Positions 1 to 8,356 of a DNA stretch of 13,544 bases are shown one piece after another. Numbering within the stretch: the first letter of the stretch is position 1; the number at the start of each line of letters is the position of its first letter. The stretch covers positions 1 to 13,544 of the forward strand of contig JALLPB010000696.1 in assembly GCA_036939975.1 (NCBI GenBank). The letters run 5' to 3'. The translations under genes were made by a program, and so were the position numbers. The DNA is from Cyclostephanos tholiformis. Its lineage: Eukaryota; Bacillariophyta; Thalassiosirophyceae; Thalassiosirales; Thalassiosiraceae. The notes beneath the pieces are model-generated. The model searched no databases. It saw nothing but the letters and a program-made list of their open reading frames with translations, and was not told the DNA's origin.

Positions 1-510
1 TCCGTGGGAGGGAAGCAAAAATCTTGATATTCAGAAACCGAGTTGCCAATTGAGGCCAAACATACTGTATGTGATCTGTGACAATGACTACATTACCTGG
101 CCAACAACCATTTGACCCTTTATGGGATCTTGGATAAACGGACCTACTTTTTGTCGAAGGTCGAGAGTCTCCAGAAGGACGTTGAGTGTGTGTTTGGTAT
201 CTTGAAGGGGTGGTGGGCTTCTCTTGATAAGGGGTTCAAGTACAGAGAGGTGAAGACGTGTGGCAAAATCTTTCTAACTTGTGCAGTCCTTCACAACATG
301 ATGGTGAGCAAGATGGTGAGAGAGGATAAGCCTCCTCATCTGGTGCGGGGTGTGCGTTTGGCCAACAATGGCATGTGGCTTGAGGGTCCGTCTGAGGAGA
401 AGCCAAATCAAGGGAATAAGAATGCAGCCAAGTTGAAGGAGGCATTTGACAAGCGGTGCATGCAACTTTGTCACCATCTCCGACTTTGGAGAGACTTGAA
501 CAAAGTATAA
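1..510 (+). pseudogene. PIF/Harbinger transposase (DDE_Tnp_4 type), C-terminal fragment, broken
   Basis: This is the C-terminal part of a DDE transposase that would cut and paste the element. In the frame starting at base 2, a segment around 71-112 reads VICDNDYITWPTTI, which resembles the second catalytic Asp block (D in the GD-x-GY position). A TGA at 113-115 interrupts it. A frameshift near 145-155 then leads into the clean frame 112-510, which reads LSKVESLQKDVECVFGILKG and then LTCAVLHNMM. These match the third acidic block (the E of KDVEC) and the C-terminal LHN motif of the Harbinger family. The tail after about residue 75 is Lys/Asn-rich and variable. The N-terminal part with the first catalytic Asp lies beyond the left edge. 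The stop and frameshift make it a pseudogene, assuming no sequencing error. Family assignment is from remembered motifs, not a search. Confidence 0.75.
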
Positions 511-560
511 CGAAGTAGTGGACAGAAAAACTTATGTATTACTATTTCCATTTATACTTC

Positions 561-2148
561 CTACTTATTATTACTCTTTGTCGTCCGTGTATCAGTGAGG
601 TTAGATATTTTAGACTCCACTCCATCACCAATTATATGCCTCTTTTTCATGAAAGGTAGCTCACTGAGTAGGTCATTCACATTCTGATCAAACGTCTCTT
701 CTCCCTTCCTGTCAATGCCATTCCTAATCTTGATGAATGACTCCTTGAATTGGGACAACAGAGTTAGTTGCTCCTTCACTTGGTCGATCGTCCCCGAGTC
801 AATCGATTGTGTCATCAACTCAGCCTTTGACTGTAGCACTGATTTCTCTGCCCGCTGATGTCCAGTTGTATGCATTTTCACAATTTTATTCATGTTCTAG
901 AGTCTCCTTTTGAGTCTCCTTTTGAAGAATCTCACGTGTGGCTCCTGTGGACATGGTAGTTGGGTCGGCAACAATGTCAGGATTACTGCAATGAACAAGA
1001 CCGGCAAGGAGCAGGTATGTGCTAGGACTTAGCAGCCACCATCTGTCTGTTACTTCATTCACCAGCTCCTCATCATTATTTGATGGGCGCTACACCGTCC
1101 CCTGCATCTCTAACTGGTTCGAAAGGATAAACTGGTTCCGCATATCCATGAGGCTCCTACCGCTCGGAATCTGATGCAACGGAGTACCGATCCCCCTTGT
1201 TATCCCAGCTGCCATCACCCTAACATTCTTCAAAACATCAGTCGCCTTCGTCAGCAAACCGTCAGTGCTAGTACCCTTTGCACGATAATACTTTGTCTCC
1301 ATCATCACCTTTAACGAACTGTCGGAGAAACATTCAATTGGAATATTCCGGATTAACTCCTTGTACTTATCCTGGACCTTTGCCGCTATCTCTGGCTTGC
1401 GCATCGTCCTCATACTCCGTACAATTGTCAATGCCTCGACCATGTAAACTGCCTCGACAGCGCAGCGGTTAACGGCACTTATGGGACGACGCTTCATAAA
1501 ATGAGCGGTACGCTCGTGGATGTCGTAGGTGTCTGCAGTGTAATCAGTTATTTCGAACGGTGGAAGCTCCACGCCAACTACTTCATTGTCACCAATGCTC
1601 TCGCAACCCACCTCATCACCAACCAACTCTTTGATGCCCTCCGCCGTCAACTGGCTCTCAACGATAACAACCTTTGCCTGCACAACAACATCCTGTGCAC
1701 GAGCAACAACGACATGATCCTCCTGTGCCGCAAACTCCTTTGGCGGAGCGGACCGGTATTTATAGTTGGGATGATGGATGCAGCAATAACACGCGACAGT
1801 GTCATCGTAGCCCTCCCTCTGCTCCCACGCACTCTGACAGAGGTGATGCACGAGGGTATTGCACCCATCCCTCTGGCACGGCAAAGGCTTCGCCCAATCG
1901 CAAAGGTAGCGAGGAGGAGGGGGAGAAAGAAGAACCTGGGAGGCAATCACAGAATCCCCACCAGCATCAGATTCACGAGGGGATGACGCCAAGTTGGTTG
2001 CCTTACTGGATGTGGCGGCAGCAGCGGATAAGCGTGGAGAATGACGCACAGCGACACAAGGCGCATCCGGCGTACTAGGCGCTCGAGCGTGCCGACGGCG
2101 CCCCTCGCCGGCGACGGGCCTTGCCAACCTGCCACGAGTGTGGTGCAT
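561..2148 (-). pseudogene. PIF/Harbinger accessory (putative DNA-binding) ORF with Cys/His cluster, broken
   Basis: The main open part (2148-1090, 352 aa, ATG start) begins with a basic Arg/Ser/Pro-rich stretch. A Cys/His cluster follows at residues 83-126 (C83, C91, C96, H101/H102, C104, C120, C122, C123, H125, H126), which looks like a zinc-binding fold. After it come an acidic linker and a helical C-terminal part. A TAG at 1090-1092 interrupts the frame. The same frame then continues sensibly for about 60 codons (RPSNNDEELVNEV...WWLLSPSTY) to about 890. There a frameshift leads into the 110-aa frame 893-561, a Lys/Glu-rich helical tail. PIF/Harbinger elements usually carry a second, Myb-like or other DNA-binding gene that recruits the transposase to the element ends. 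Position and convergent orientation fit that role. I do not recognise a Myb repeat, so the function is inferred from context. Confidence 0.55.
902..925. repeat. Tandem 12-mer duplication (two copies)
   Basis: The 12-mer GAGTCTCCTTTT occurs twice in a row here on +, inside the broken accessory gene and directly upstream of its frameshift. On - it codes a repeated QKET. The unit length is a multiple of three, so the duplication itself keeps the frame. The boundaries of the two units can be slid by a base or two. Confidence 0.8.
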
Positions 2149-2432
2149 TGAGTAAAATAATAGAGATGAGAGATGAGATGGGATGCGAGCGCCGCTCTAT
2201 TTTTTATGATCCTCCCAGAGAGGCCCCCCCAAAAGAGCTACGCCCCCAAAAAAATCCTACCCCCCCCCAAATATTCCCGCCCATCCAGCCATCGGGATAT
2301 CTAGCGATTATATTTGGGAAGGAGCCCAAACAGGTGCAGGAAAAGAGAAACGAGAAGCCAGAAGACTGACCTTCCGAGGAAAGTCTATCCGGCTATCCAG
2401 ACAGAAAAAAGTTCCCGAATATAATCCCAGCC
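2149..2432. other. Gene-free right end of the DNA transposon: C-runs and inverted repeat
   Basis: No coding signal is convincing here. The stretch lies upstream of the accessory gene and so probably holds its promoter and 5' leader. It contains runs of C on + at 2224-2230 (7), 2243-2247 (5) and 2260-2268 (9), interleaved with A-runs. An imperfect 15-bp inverted repeat follows (2306-2320 and 2412-2426). Subterminal repeats are common transposase-binding or structural elements near DNA-transposon ends, but that role is an inference. Confidence 0.5.
2306..2426. repeat. 15-bp imperfect inverted repeat, 91-bp spacer
   Basis: GATTATATTTGGGAA at 2306-2320 on + is matched at 14 of 15 positions by the reverse complement of 2412-2426. 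The outer arm lies 6 bases inside the proposed right end (2432). It could be a subterminal repeat of the Harbinger element or the two arms of a small (about 120-130 bp) MITE-like derivative. No clear TSD flanks the inner arm. Confidence 0.6.
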
Positions 2433-2435
2433 TAA
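2433..2435. other. Candidate target-site trinucleotide TAA (TTA on -) at element junction
   Basis: On - this TTA is the last codon of the recognisable retroelement sequence (KLRSIL). The following codons (GWDYIREL...) no longer fit that family. TTA/TAA is the usual 3-bp target of PIF/Harbinger insertion. The second copy of the duplication would lie left of the window, so it cannot be confirmed here. Confidence 0.5.
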
Positions 2436-4886
2436 GATTGACCGGAGCTTTGTGATGAGCGAGCATCCAAAAATCTTCTGTAGCATGACCAATAGGCCGT
2501 TTGCCCATCGCTCAAGGACAATCTCCGACTTCATGACCAGTGTAGATTGGAGGGCATGGAGATAGTTAATGTACTGGTTCTGCAATCCCGCCTTGTAATG
2601 TCCAAAGTGGCGGCCCGAGATGGATGAAGAGGTGGACCCCTTGGCTCCTCGCCAATGGTTGCTCCAGTCCTCCGGTGAGATTGTTAGCTGTACTGAGTCC
2701 TTTGGAACCTTCGTCTTAATGGCTGCACATTCTTGTAAAATTTCACGCGTGGGACCGTCGAACCAGGGGGGGTATTCAAAGGTACCATCCAGGATTGCTG
2801 CTGCCATGGGACACACCGCGTTATATCCAAAGGTGCCTCGAAGCAATCCTCTATAGATTGGAGCTGCCTCCGCCAGATAAAACCATGTCAGGTGGATGTT
2901 GTCCCATATCATGGTGTGAATGTCACCCTGTGTGGTATACTCCTGCAAATCCCCTTTCTTGTCCTTCCACCTGCACCTGAAAGCACGCTCCAGCCCTTGG
3001 CCTCCCCAGAGTGTAGTTCACTCTTCGCCAAAAACGCTGGTCCCTCTCCCTATGGATTATTAATAGGATCTGTTTTTCAGCCACATCGTTCTCTCTCTCT
3101 CCCGAGCAGCCTGAAGTCGCCTTGTCAAGTGTTGCTGATGGTAGTACTTTCCGTGTCTCTTAAAGTACTCGTTCTGTTGTTCACAGAAGACTATCCTCCG
3201 TTTAATTTCGTCAACCATGATGCTCATAGCGTCCGTTATATTTACCTTTTGGGCCTTCTGTTTTAAATTCCCCACGTTCCATATTTGGCCCATTCAATGG
3301 CGTAGTAGTGCCCAGTACACCTGCGTCCTCTCGATCCAGATCACAGACTCCGGCAAGAATGGGATGACCCCTGATTTAATCCGTCTACAGTTCTTTTCCG
3401 CATGAGCCATATATTCCCCCAGTTCTTCATCTACTTTTCTTGCCCGCAATGTGACCTCATCCTGAGTCCCTGCATCTGTGTATGCTCTCCCAATCCTCTG
3501 GATCATGTTGTGCCTGATGATCAGTTTCTCCAGAGTCTCGTTGTATTTCTTCTCCGCCCCAAGGATTCTTGTGTTCAGTCGATGTGAAGTGGCATGGCTT
3601 GCTCGCTGTTGAGAGTAGCCAATTACGTCTGTGGCACAGAAATCAATCACAAACAGTCTATGGTCCCCAATGCCATATCCCACCGGCATAATGCACGCAT
3701 TGGCCACGGTGATGTCCGATGTGGCCCACACCCCGTCGATGGGCTTGGAGCCTCGGAAAAATGTGGCACCTATCTTCCTGCTCATGAATTCGCCCACCAC
3801 CTCCCGCAAGGCAAGCCCGTCCGCGTCTGTCAGTTCCTTTCCTAGGGCTTTCCGATATATATCTTCATTTGCGTCGAGACATACTATCAGCCTGTCCCCC
3901 TGCTCTTGCCACTGCTTAAGTTGGTGGAGTAGCTGCTCGCAGAATTCATCACATGGGCAGCTCGTATTGTTATGCTGGATAATCAGGAAACGTCGGTGTT
4001 GAGCGTATGAGGTACCATTATCCAACGCCTTGTTATAGCAGAGGTTATATCCACATATGACTCTCGTCCGTGCATTGTCCCTGCGGAAAGTCATTACTGT
4101 CCACCTGCTGAGCCCCGTGACATCCTTCGCCGTTTGGTCGACCTCTATCTTCTCAGTTATAGTGCCGAATGCTAGTATACATGTGACTCCTTCCTGTGCC
4201 TTCCCTATGTTCTCGTGCACATTGTGTGCGACTACCGACCTCACAACAGCTTCTCCCCCGTGGAATAATTGATTAAAACCGTTTCCGTTTCCTTTGTGCT
4301 TCATATTCAGGCAGTGTTCGTTGTAAGCAGCGATGTCTACTTCTAGGTCATTATGGATCATCTTCGCCTTTTCTACCTTCATGTTATTGGACAATCTGTT
4401 ACATATACCATTAGCATTTTCATATATTAGTCTGATGGTCCCCTCCGCCTTCTTCGTTGGGGCCACCCCATGCACCCTGAGTGCCTCATTGGTGATGCCT
4501 AAGTCTCTAACCATTTGCCTTTCTTGTTGTTCTGTGGCCGCTATTCAGTCCCTTTCTTTTAAAACATGCATAATATTTGTCATGTCTACCGTCCCCGTGT
4601 CATCGATTGTTGGGGTGTCACTTCGGTTGCAGGAGTAGCGGGGCCTTCTGGCTCTGGCGTCTAGGGCTCGTATCACAGCCTCGTGTGCTTTTGTCTCCAT
4701 TCTCCCCTGCTGTACCGTACGCCTGGTTGCCCCCTGTACATTAATCGTCTCTATTACCCGCCGGTAGTCTTGACTATTCCTATATCTATCATCCCTGTGA
4801 TGCCCCCTTGCGCCGCCTCTGTTGGTCTCGTGCCTAGACTCTAACGGACCACTTGACGCAAATTGCTGTGCCCCCCCCTTGGACAA
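2433..4886 (-). pseudogene. Retroelement ORF2: EEP/APE-like endonuclease plus pre-RT region, truncated and broken
   Basis: Reads 4886 to 2433. A basic leader of about 110 codons ends at a TGA (4545-4547), and the frame continues past it. From 4514 a 406-codon open stretch holds an EEP nuclease domain with its hallmarks in order (numbering from the 4514 ATG): N35 in YENANG, E66 in YNEH, N157 in CGYN, D214/N216 in DANED, S256...D260 in SKPID, and D284-H285 in GDHR. Such domains nick target DNA to prime reverse transcription. A TGA at 3294-3296 follows. A frameshift near 3085 and a second near 2970 compensate each other, the stretch between reading ILLIIHRERDQRFWRRVNY in a third frame. The last part (2948-2433) is the region normally preceding the RT core, ending at KLRSIL. 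No YxDD box is present. The 4886 edge is only the start of the open frame (TTG); the native start is unclear. Confidence 0.75.
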
Positions 4887-4906
4887 GGGAGGGTAACTGG
4901 TGGCGA

Positions 4907-7899
4907 CTATCCGCCCATGGTCGCGTCCTCAGCAGTGCCGGCCTCCTCACTTGAGGTGGGGGAGTGAGACTCTACCCCTTCGGTTGCTCGAGTACGCAAC
5001 CTGTTGTCGCCAGATGAGGATGCGGAGTCCTCATCAGAATCATCGGAATCCAAGTCAATGACTCCCGATGGATTCGTCCCCTTCCTTGTGTTTTCACGAG
5101 GAGAGAGAGGGTTATCATTTCTTCATTTGCTCATATGTTTTTTGTGAATGGTGCCTATCGAACTCGCGCTGTTGATGTTGAATAACTGCTCTGGAGGAGG
5201 AGCCTGCCGCCGAGTCCCCTCTTCTGCAAACTCTAGAGAAGCGAATGCGTTTCAGAACCATGCTGCCGATTCCAACGCTGCTCGGTCCTTTTCGTTGGAT
5301 TCGTCCTCCTTTGTAGTGAGGATACCTTTCTCCGGGTCCCATTGGCAGTCTTTGATTTCAGATGTGAGTGTGTTGTCGCACGAATTTTTCAGGAGAGGTA
5401 TGAGGAAATCATCTTTTAGGCCGTTATTGTGAAGGGTATAATACGCATATGCCGGGAACTGCTTGTTCATCATTCCAACAATGGTCTCCGCTTCCGCAGT
5501 AGCTGGGATCGCCACTACTACTGGAGCCATTGGGACTCCTATCTCCTGATGTACCTCGGCAATGAGGTGGTGACCGCTTTCTAGTTTAAAGTACTCATAA
5601 AGAACTGTCCTGAGAGAGAACACCCCCAGGATCAACTCCCCATCTTCATCGTCATACATTGGTGCTGCGCCATCAAGATTGGTAATTCCCGAGATTGATT
5701 CTAACGTCAATGAGCACTGGTAGTTAGTGTGTCTCATTGCAACCTTTACTAATCTCTTGATGTTGCTCTGGGTTGAAGATTTCTCCACCGTTTCACTGAT
5801 ATGAGCATGCTTCCCCCACATCTTCCTAACCAGCTTGAACTCCTTTGCGAATTGGATAAGCCTTTTCATATCTAGACTTACCTGTCTGTCGCATTCAAGG
5901 TGGAACACCTTTTGGTTCTGTTGGGCCAACCAAGGTAATTTATTGAAATGGGAGACATCTTGGCCTGGGAGTTTTGGGACCTGCAGGCGAAGTTCAAAGG
6001 GGGGAATCGGGTCTTCACCTATTAGAGCCCCATTGGGCCATAGGAACTCCATGCAGTCCACCGCTTGTACCCTGTCCTGTGTCTCCACCAAAATCTGATG
6101 TAGTTCTGATTTGAGTGTATCTTTGTTATTTACGGTAAGGATGTTGAATAATGCCACGATGGTTTTGCTGTCAAAGCTCTGTAATTCCTTGACTTGCAAT
6201 CTGGTGCCGCCTAACCTGCTCCATTCATGGCTAATGCATGAGATCACTTCTGAAGGCTCAATGTCCGTTGCAATAGCCATGGTGAAGTAAACTACAGGGT
6301 CTTTCACCTCGTCTTTGCCCCTACCTGCTGGCTTGCCCCATTGTTTTTGCTTCGTGAAGGAGTTTCTGCCGTTGCTTGTGATTCTAATATGGGCCCCGAG
6401 CATCGTCATGTTGATCGGAATCCCTGAGTGGTCAAAGATCTTTCTGTCCTTGCTGTCCTGGTGAATGGGACAGAATGCAAACTTGGGGTCAACTAGTTGG
6501 CCATTCTTGAGGAGATGCTGTAGGGTGCCAATGAATTCCTGAAAGGGGTCGTCCTGCGTAAGGCAAATCCCCGCTTCTACCACCACTCATGGGTGAGCAT
6601 GGGTATAATGGTCAATCGAGTCAGCCAGTTTGATCCTGCTTGGTTGAATGGCCGCAGCTCTGCTAGATCTTGCTCCAGTGTTCAGTTCTCAGGCTACCTT
6701 CCGCTTCTTTCGTTGACACATTGTCCTCTGCGTTGAGTTCTGACTCAGCCTGCCCTTGATTCAACTGGGAGAGGATTACGGTTGTTTCCATCGGGTCGGT
6801 CCGGGAGGTTGCATCCCCCTCGGGGGATACTGCGGACGTCATCTGGGCCGTCGACTCTCGTAGCCTCTCATCTTCTACTCTTTTTCTCTCGGCTTCCTCT
6901 CGTTTACGTTGATCATCACGTTCCTTTTTTTTTGCATCTGTTGAGTCTCTGCTCTTCCATTTTCTGAGCGCTTTTTGTTTCTTCCTCCATCCGTTCTTTC
7001 ATCTGTCGTTCTCTCTCTTTTTCCTGTTCCTTCTTTTCTCTGTCTCTATTAGATCGTGTTGTCGCGCCGGGGGCCATCATTCCTCTGGATACTACTAGGT
7101 TTGATCCTAATCCTTCACTTTGTTTAATGCTCGGCCTCCGTCTTTCAGGAGTTGTGGGGACTATGGGTATCCTACTGGTGGAGTTCGAGTAGGAAGGGAC
7201 TGGTGTTGCAAATGGATGTAGTTTTTGCGGTCGTGTTGGGGTGCTACCGATGGATAGGCTTTGTAGGGAAGATATGAGAAATTCAATGGTTATTGTGGGC
7301 TTAATAGTCCATCTATGGTCCGACTCTGTCCCCTCTGTCTTTGCTGTCTGAATTTTTGCTGTCGTCTTTTCCCTCCTTGTCTGATACGTCGGTCTCTGAG
7401 TCGTCGCTGCGTCAGTAGTCCGCTTCTGCGTGTTCGAGAATCGAAAGTATCTCGCTATCGTCGTCGTCGTCGGTATCGGAGTCGTCGCTGTCGTCTTCTT
7501 CTGTCATATCTGAATCTTCGCTAGTATTGTCTTCGTCTTCACCGTCGTGTACCACAATTCGGAAGCCCTCAGATGGGCCGTCAGTTTTTTCGGCCCTGTC
7601 GAGAAAATAGTCGTCCTCACCAAATAGGATGCAAGAGCAGAAGGGTTTCTCGTTCGGACCTCGTGCGAGGTTGCAGCGCTTGATGTAAAGGCATGTTGTT
7701 TCCCTTGTAGTCGTTGCTCGACTTCTTGCAGGTGTTGCTGAACGCGCTTACGTAGAAGTGTAGCCCGCTTTTTGTTGGCTTGAAATTGTTTGATCCGGGC
7801 GGGAGTCCATGCGGTGCGACGATTAAAGGTTCGGTTGAGTGAGGAGTGGACAGGGTCAGGAGTAGGAGTGGAGGATGCTTGCGCTGGAGGCAAAGGCAT
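4907..7899 (-). pseudogene. Retroelement ORF1 (putative nucleic-acid-binding/structural protein), broken
   Basis: A plausible start is the ATG at 7899-7897. The protein then runs as follows: a Pro/Ser-rich leader with RTAWTPARIKQFQANKKRA, a basic coiled-coil-like stretch, an acidic Asp/Glu/Ser tract (about 7560-7330), a Ser/Pro linker, a Lys/Glu/Arg-rich helix (about 7080-6830), and a domain of about 440 codons open from 6586 to 5252. That domain contains VVYFTMAIATDIEP, RLGGTRLQVKELQSF and VPKLPGQDVSHFNKLPW. I recognise it as the usual partner of the ORF2 type beside it but know no assigned fold. In non-LTR elements ORF1 proteins bind the element RNA. Breaks: frameshifts near 7640, near 7325, at an A9 run (6926-6934) and near 6680, plus in-frame TGAs at 7412-7414, 6587-6589, 5252-5254 and perhaps 5123-5125. 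After the last TGA the frame continues to TAG at 4907-4909. Confidence 0.65.
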
Positions 7900-7961
7900 A
7901 TTATGATGAGAAGGAGGGTAGGGATGTGGAGAGTGAATGCATTGCCACTCGGGTGGCACAT

Positions 7962-8356
7962 CTTGTATAGGGTTGGGTGAATTAGAATCTTTCCTAAATT
8001 CTTAGTAAAATAATATTGTATTCCAGAGGAGTACTATAGTAGTGAAAAAAAGGGGTGGTGACTGTTTGGTTTGATATATTTGTTTTGCTGAATGCTAGTT
8101 ACTGTGATGTGAGTGGCTGACGATGGGACTGTCCGGAAATGGTGGTTGTGGGATAAAAGCTTGACATAGAGTTGACTAGGCGCACTGAAGGATTACGGTA
8201 AATTCTTTCAAGGTGGTGTGAAGTGATGTGTGTTGATTTCGTGATTGGCCCTGCGAGGTCGACGGTGAACTGCCGCGGGTGCTCGTGCCTGGTAATATTT
8301 AATTATTAGTCTGACTGATCTAAACGAAAAGTGACAGCATACATAGCACTTTTTGG
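7962..8356. other. Gene-free stretch between retroelement 5' side and kinase gene
   Basis: I see no convincing coding frame on either strand. Part of it probably belongs to the retroelement 5' UTR, and the right part to the kinase promoter and 5' leader. The last 60 bases include an AT-rich patch (TAATATTTAATTATTAG, about 8292-8308) about 50 bases before the kinase ATG. No tRNA, clear TATA box or terminal repeat stands out, and the 5' boundary of the retroelement cannot be placed. Confidence 0.5.

Larger units (their letters stand above)
1..2432. mobile_element. Decayed PIF/Harbinger-type DNA transposon, right-hand part (left end outside window)
   Basis: Two genes typical of PIF/Harbinger elements lie tail to tail: a transposase remnant on + (to 510) and a putative DNA-binding accessory gene on - (2148-561), 50 bases apart. 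The right boundary at 2432 is inferred. There the retroelement reading frame to the right stops being recognisable at a TAA trinucleotide (2433-2435), the target-site type (TWA) used by this superfamily. Reading inward on - from 2432, the end begins GGCTGGGATTATATTCGGG. The left terminus and its partner inverted repeat are not in the window, so the boundary rests on one side only. Both genes carry stops and frameshifts, so the copy is probably not autonomous. Confidence 0.6.
2433..7961 (-). mobile_element. Decayed two-ORF, EEP-endonuclease non-LTR-type retroelement, 3' end missing
   Basis: Two long, consecutive, same-strand reading frames make up the unit. ORF1 has an acidic, charged N-terminal half and a conserved-looking domain of about 440 aa. 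ORF2 starts with an EEP/APE-like endonuclease. This order is the general plan of APE-type non-LTR retrotransposons, and I recognise the protein signatures as a family frequent in diatom genomes. The reverse transcriptase core, any RNase H, the 3' UTR and the tail are absent because the unit ends at the junction with the DNA transposon. The 5' end is not defined. 7961 is only the edge of coding sequence. Many frameshifts and TGA stops show the copy is dead. Confidence 0.7.

Noticed and set aside
1501..2078. + strand frames of 161 and 134 aa opposite the Harbinger accessory gene
   Set aside because: They show no motif, and composition and the Cys/His cluster favour the - strand frame.
3594..4002. 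+ strand frames of 83 and 123 aa over the EEP domain
   Set aside because: The opposite strand carries the complete ordered set of EEP nuclease motifs, so these are shadows.
3294..7414. TGA read as a sense codon (selenocysteine or a variant code) in the retroelement
   Set aside because: Several true frameshifts also break the element, the TGA sites do not sit at Cys-like positions, and the intact J-protein gene itself ends with TGA.
7315..7524. + strand 69-aa Arg/Cys-rich frame
   Set aside because: It is opposite the acidic Asp/Glu/Ser tract of ORF1, and its Arg-rich composition is the expected complement of GAC/GAA codons.
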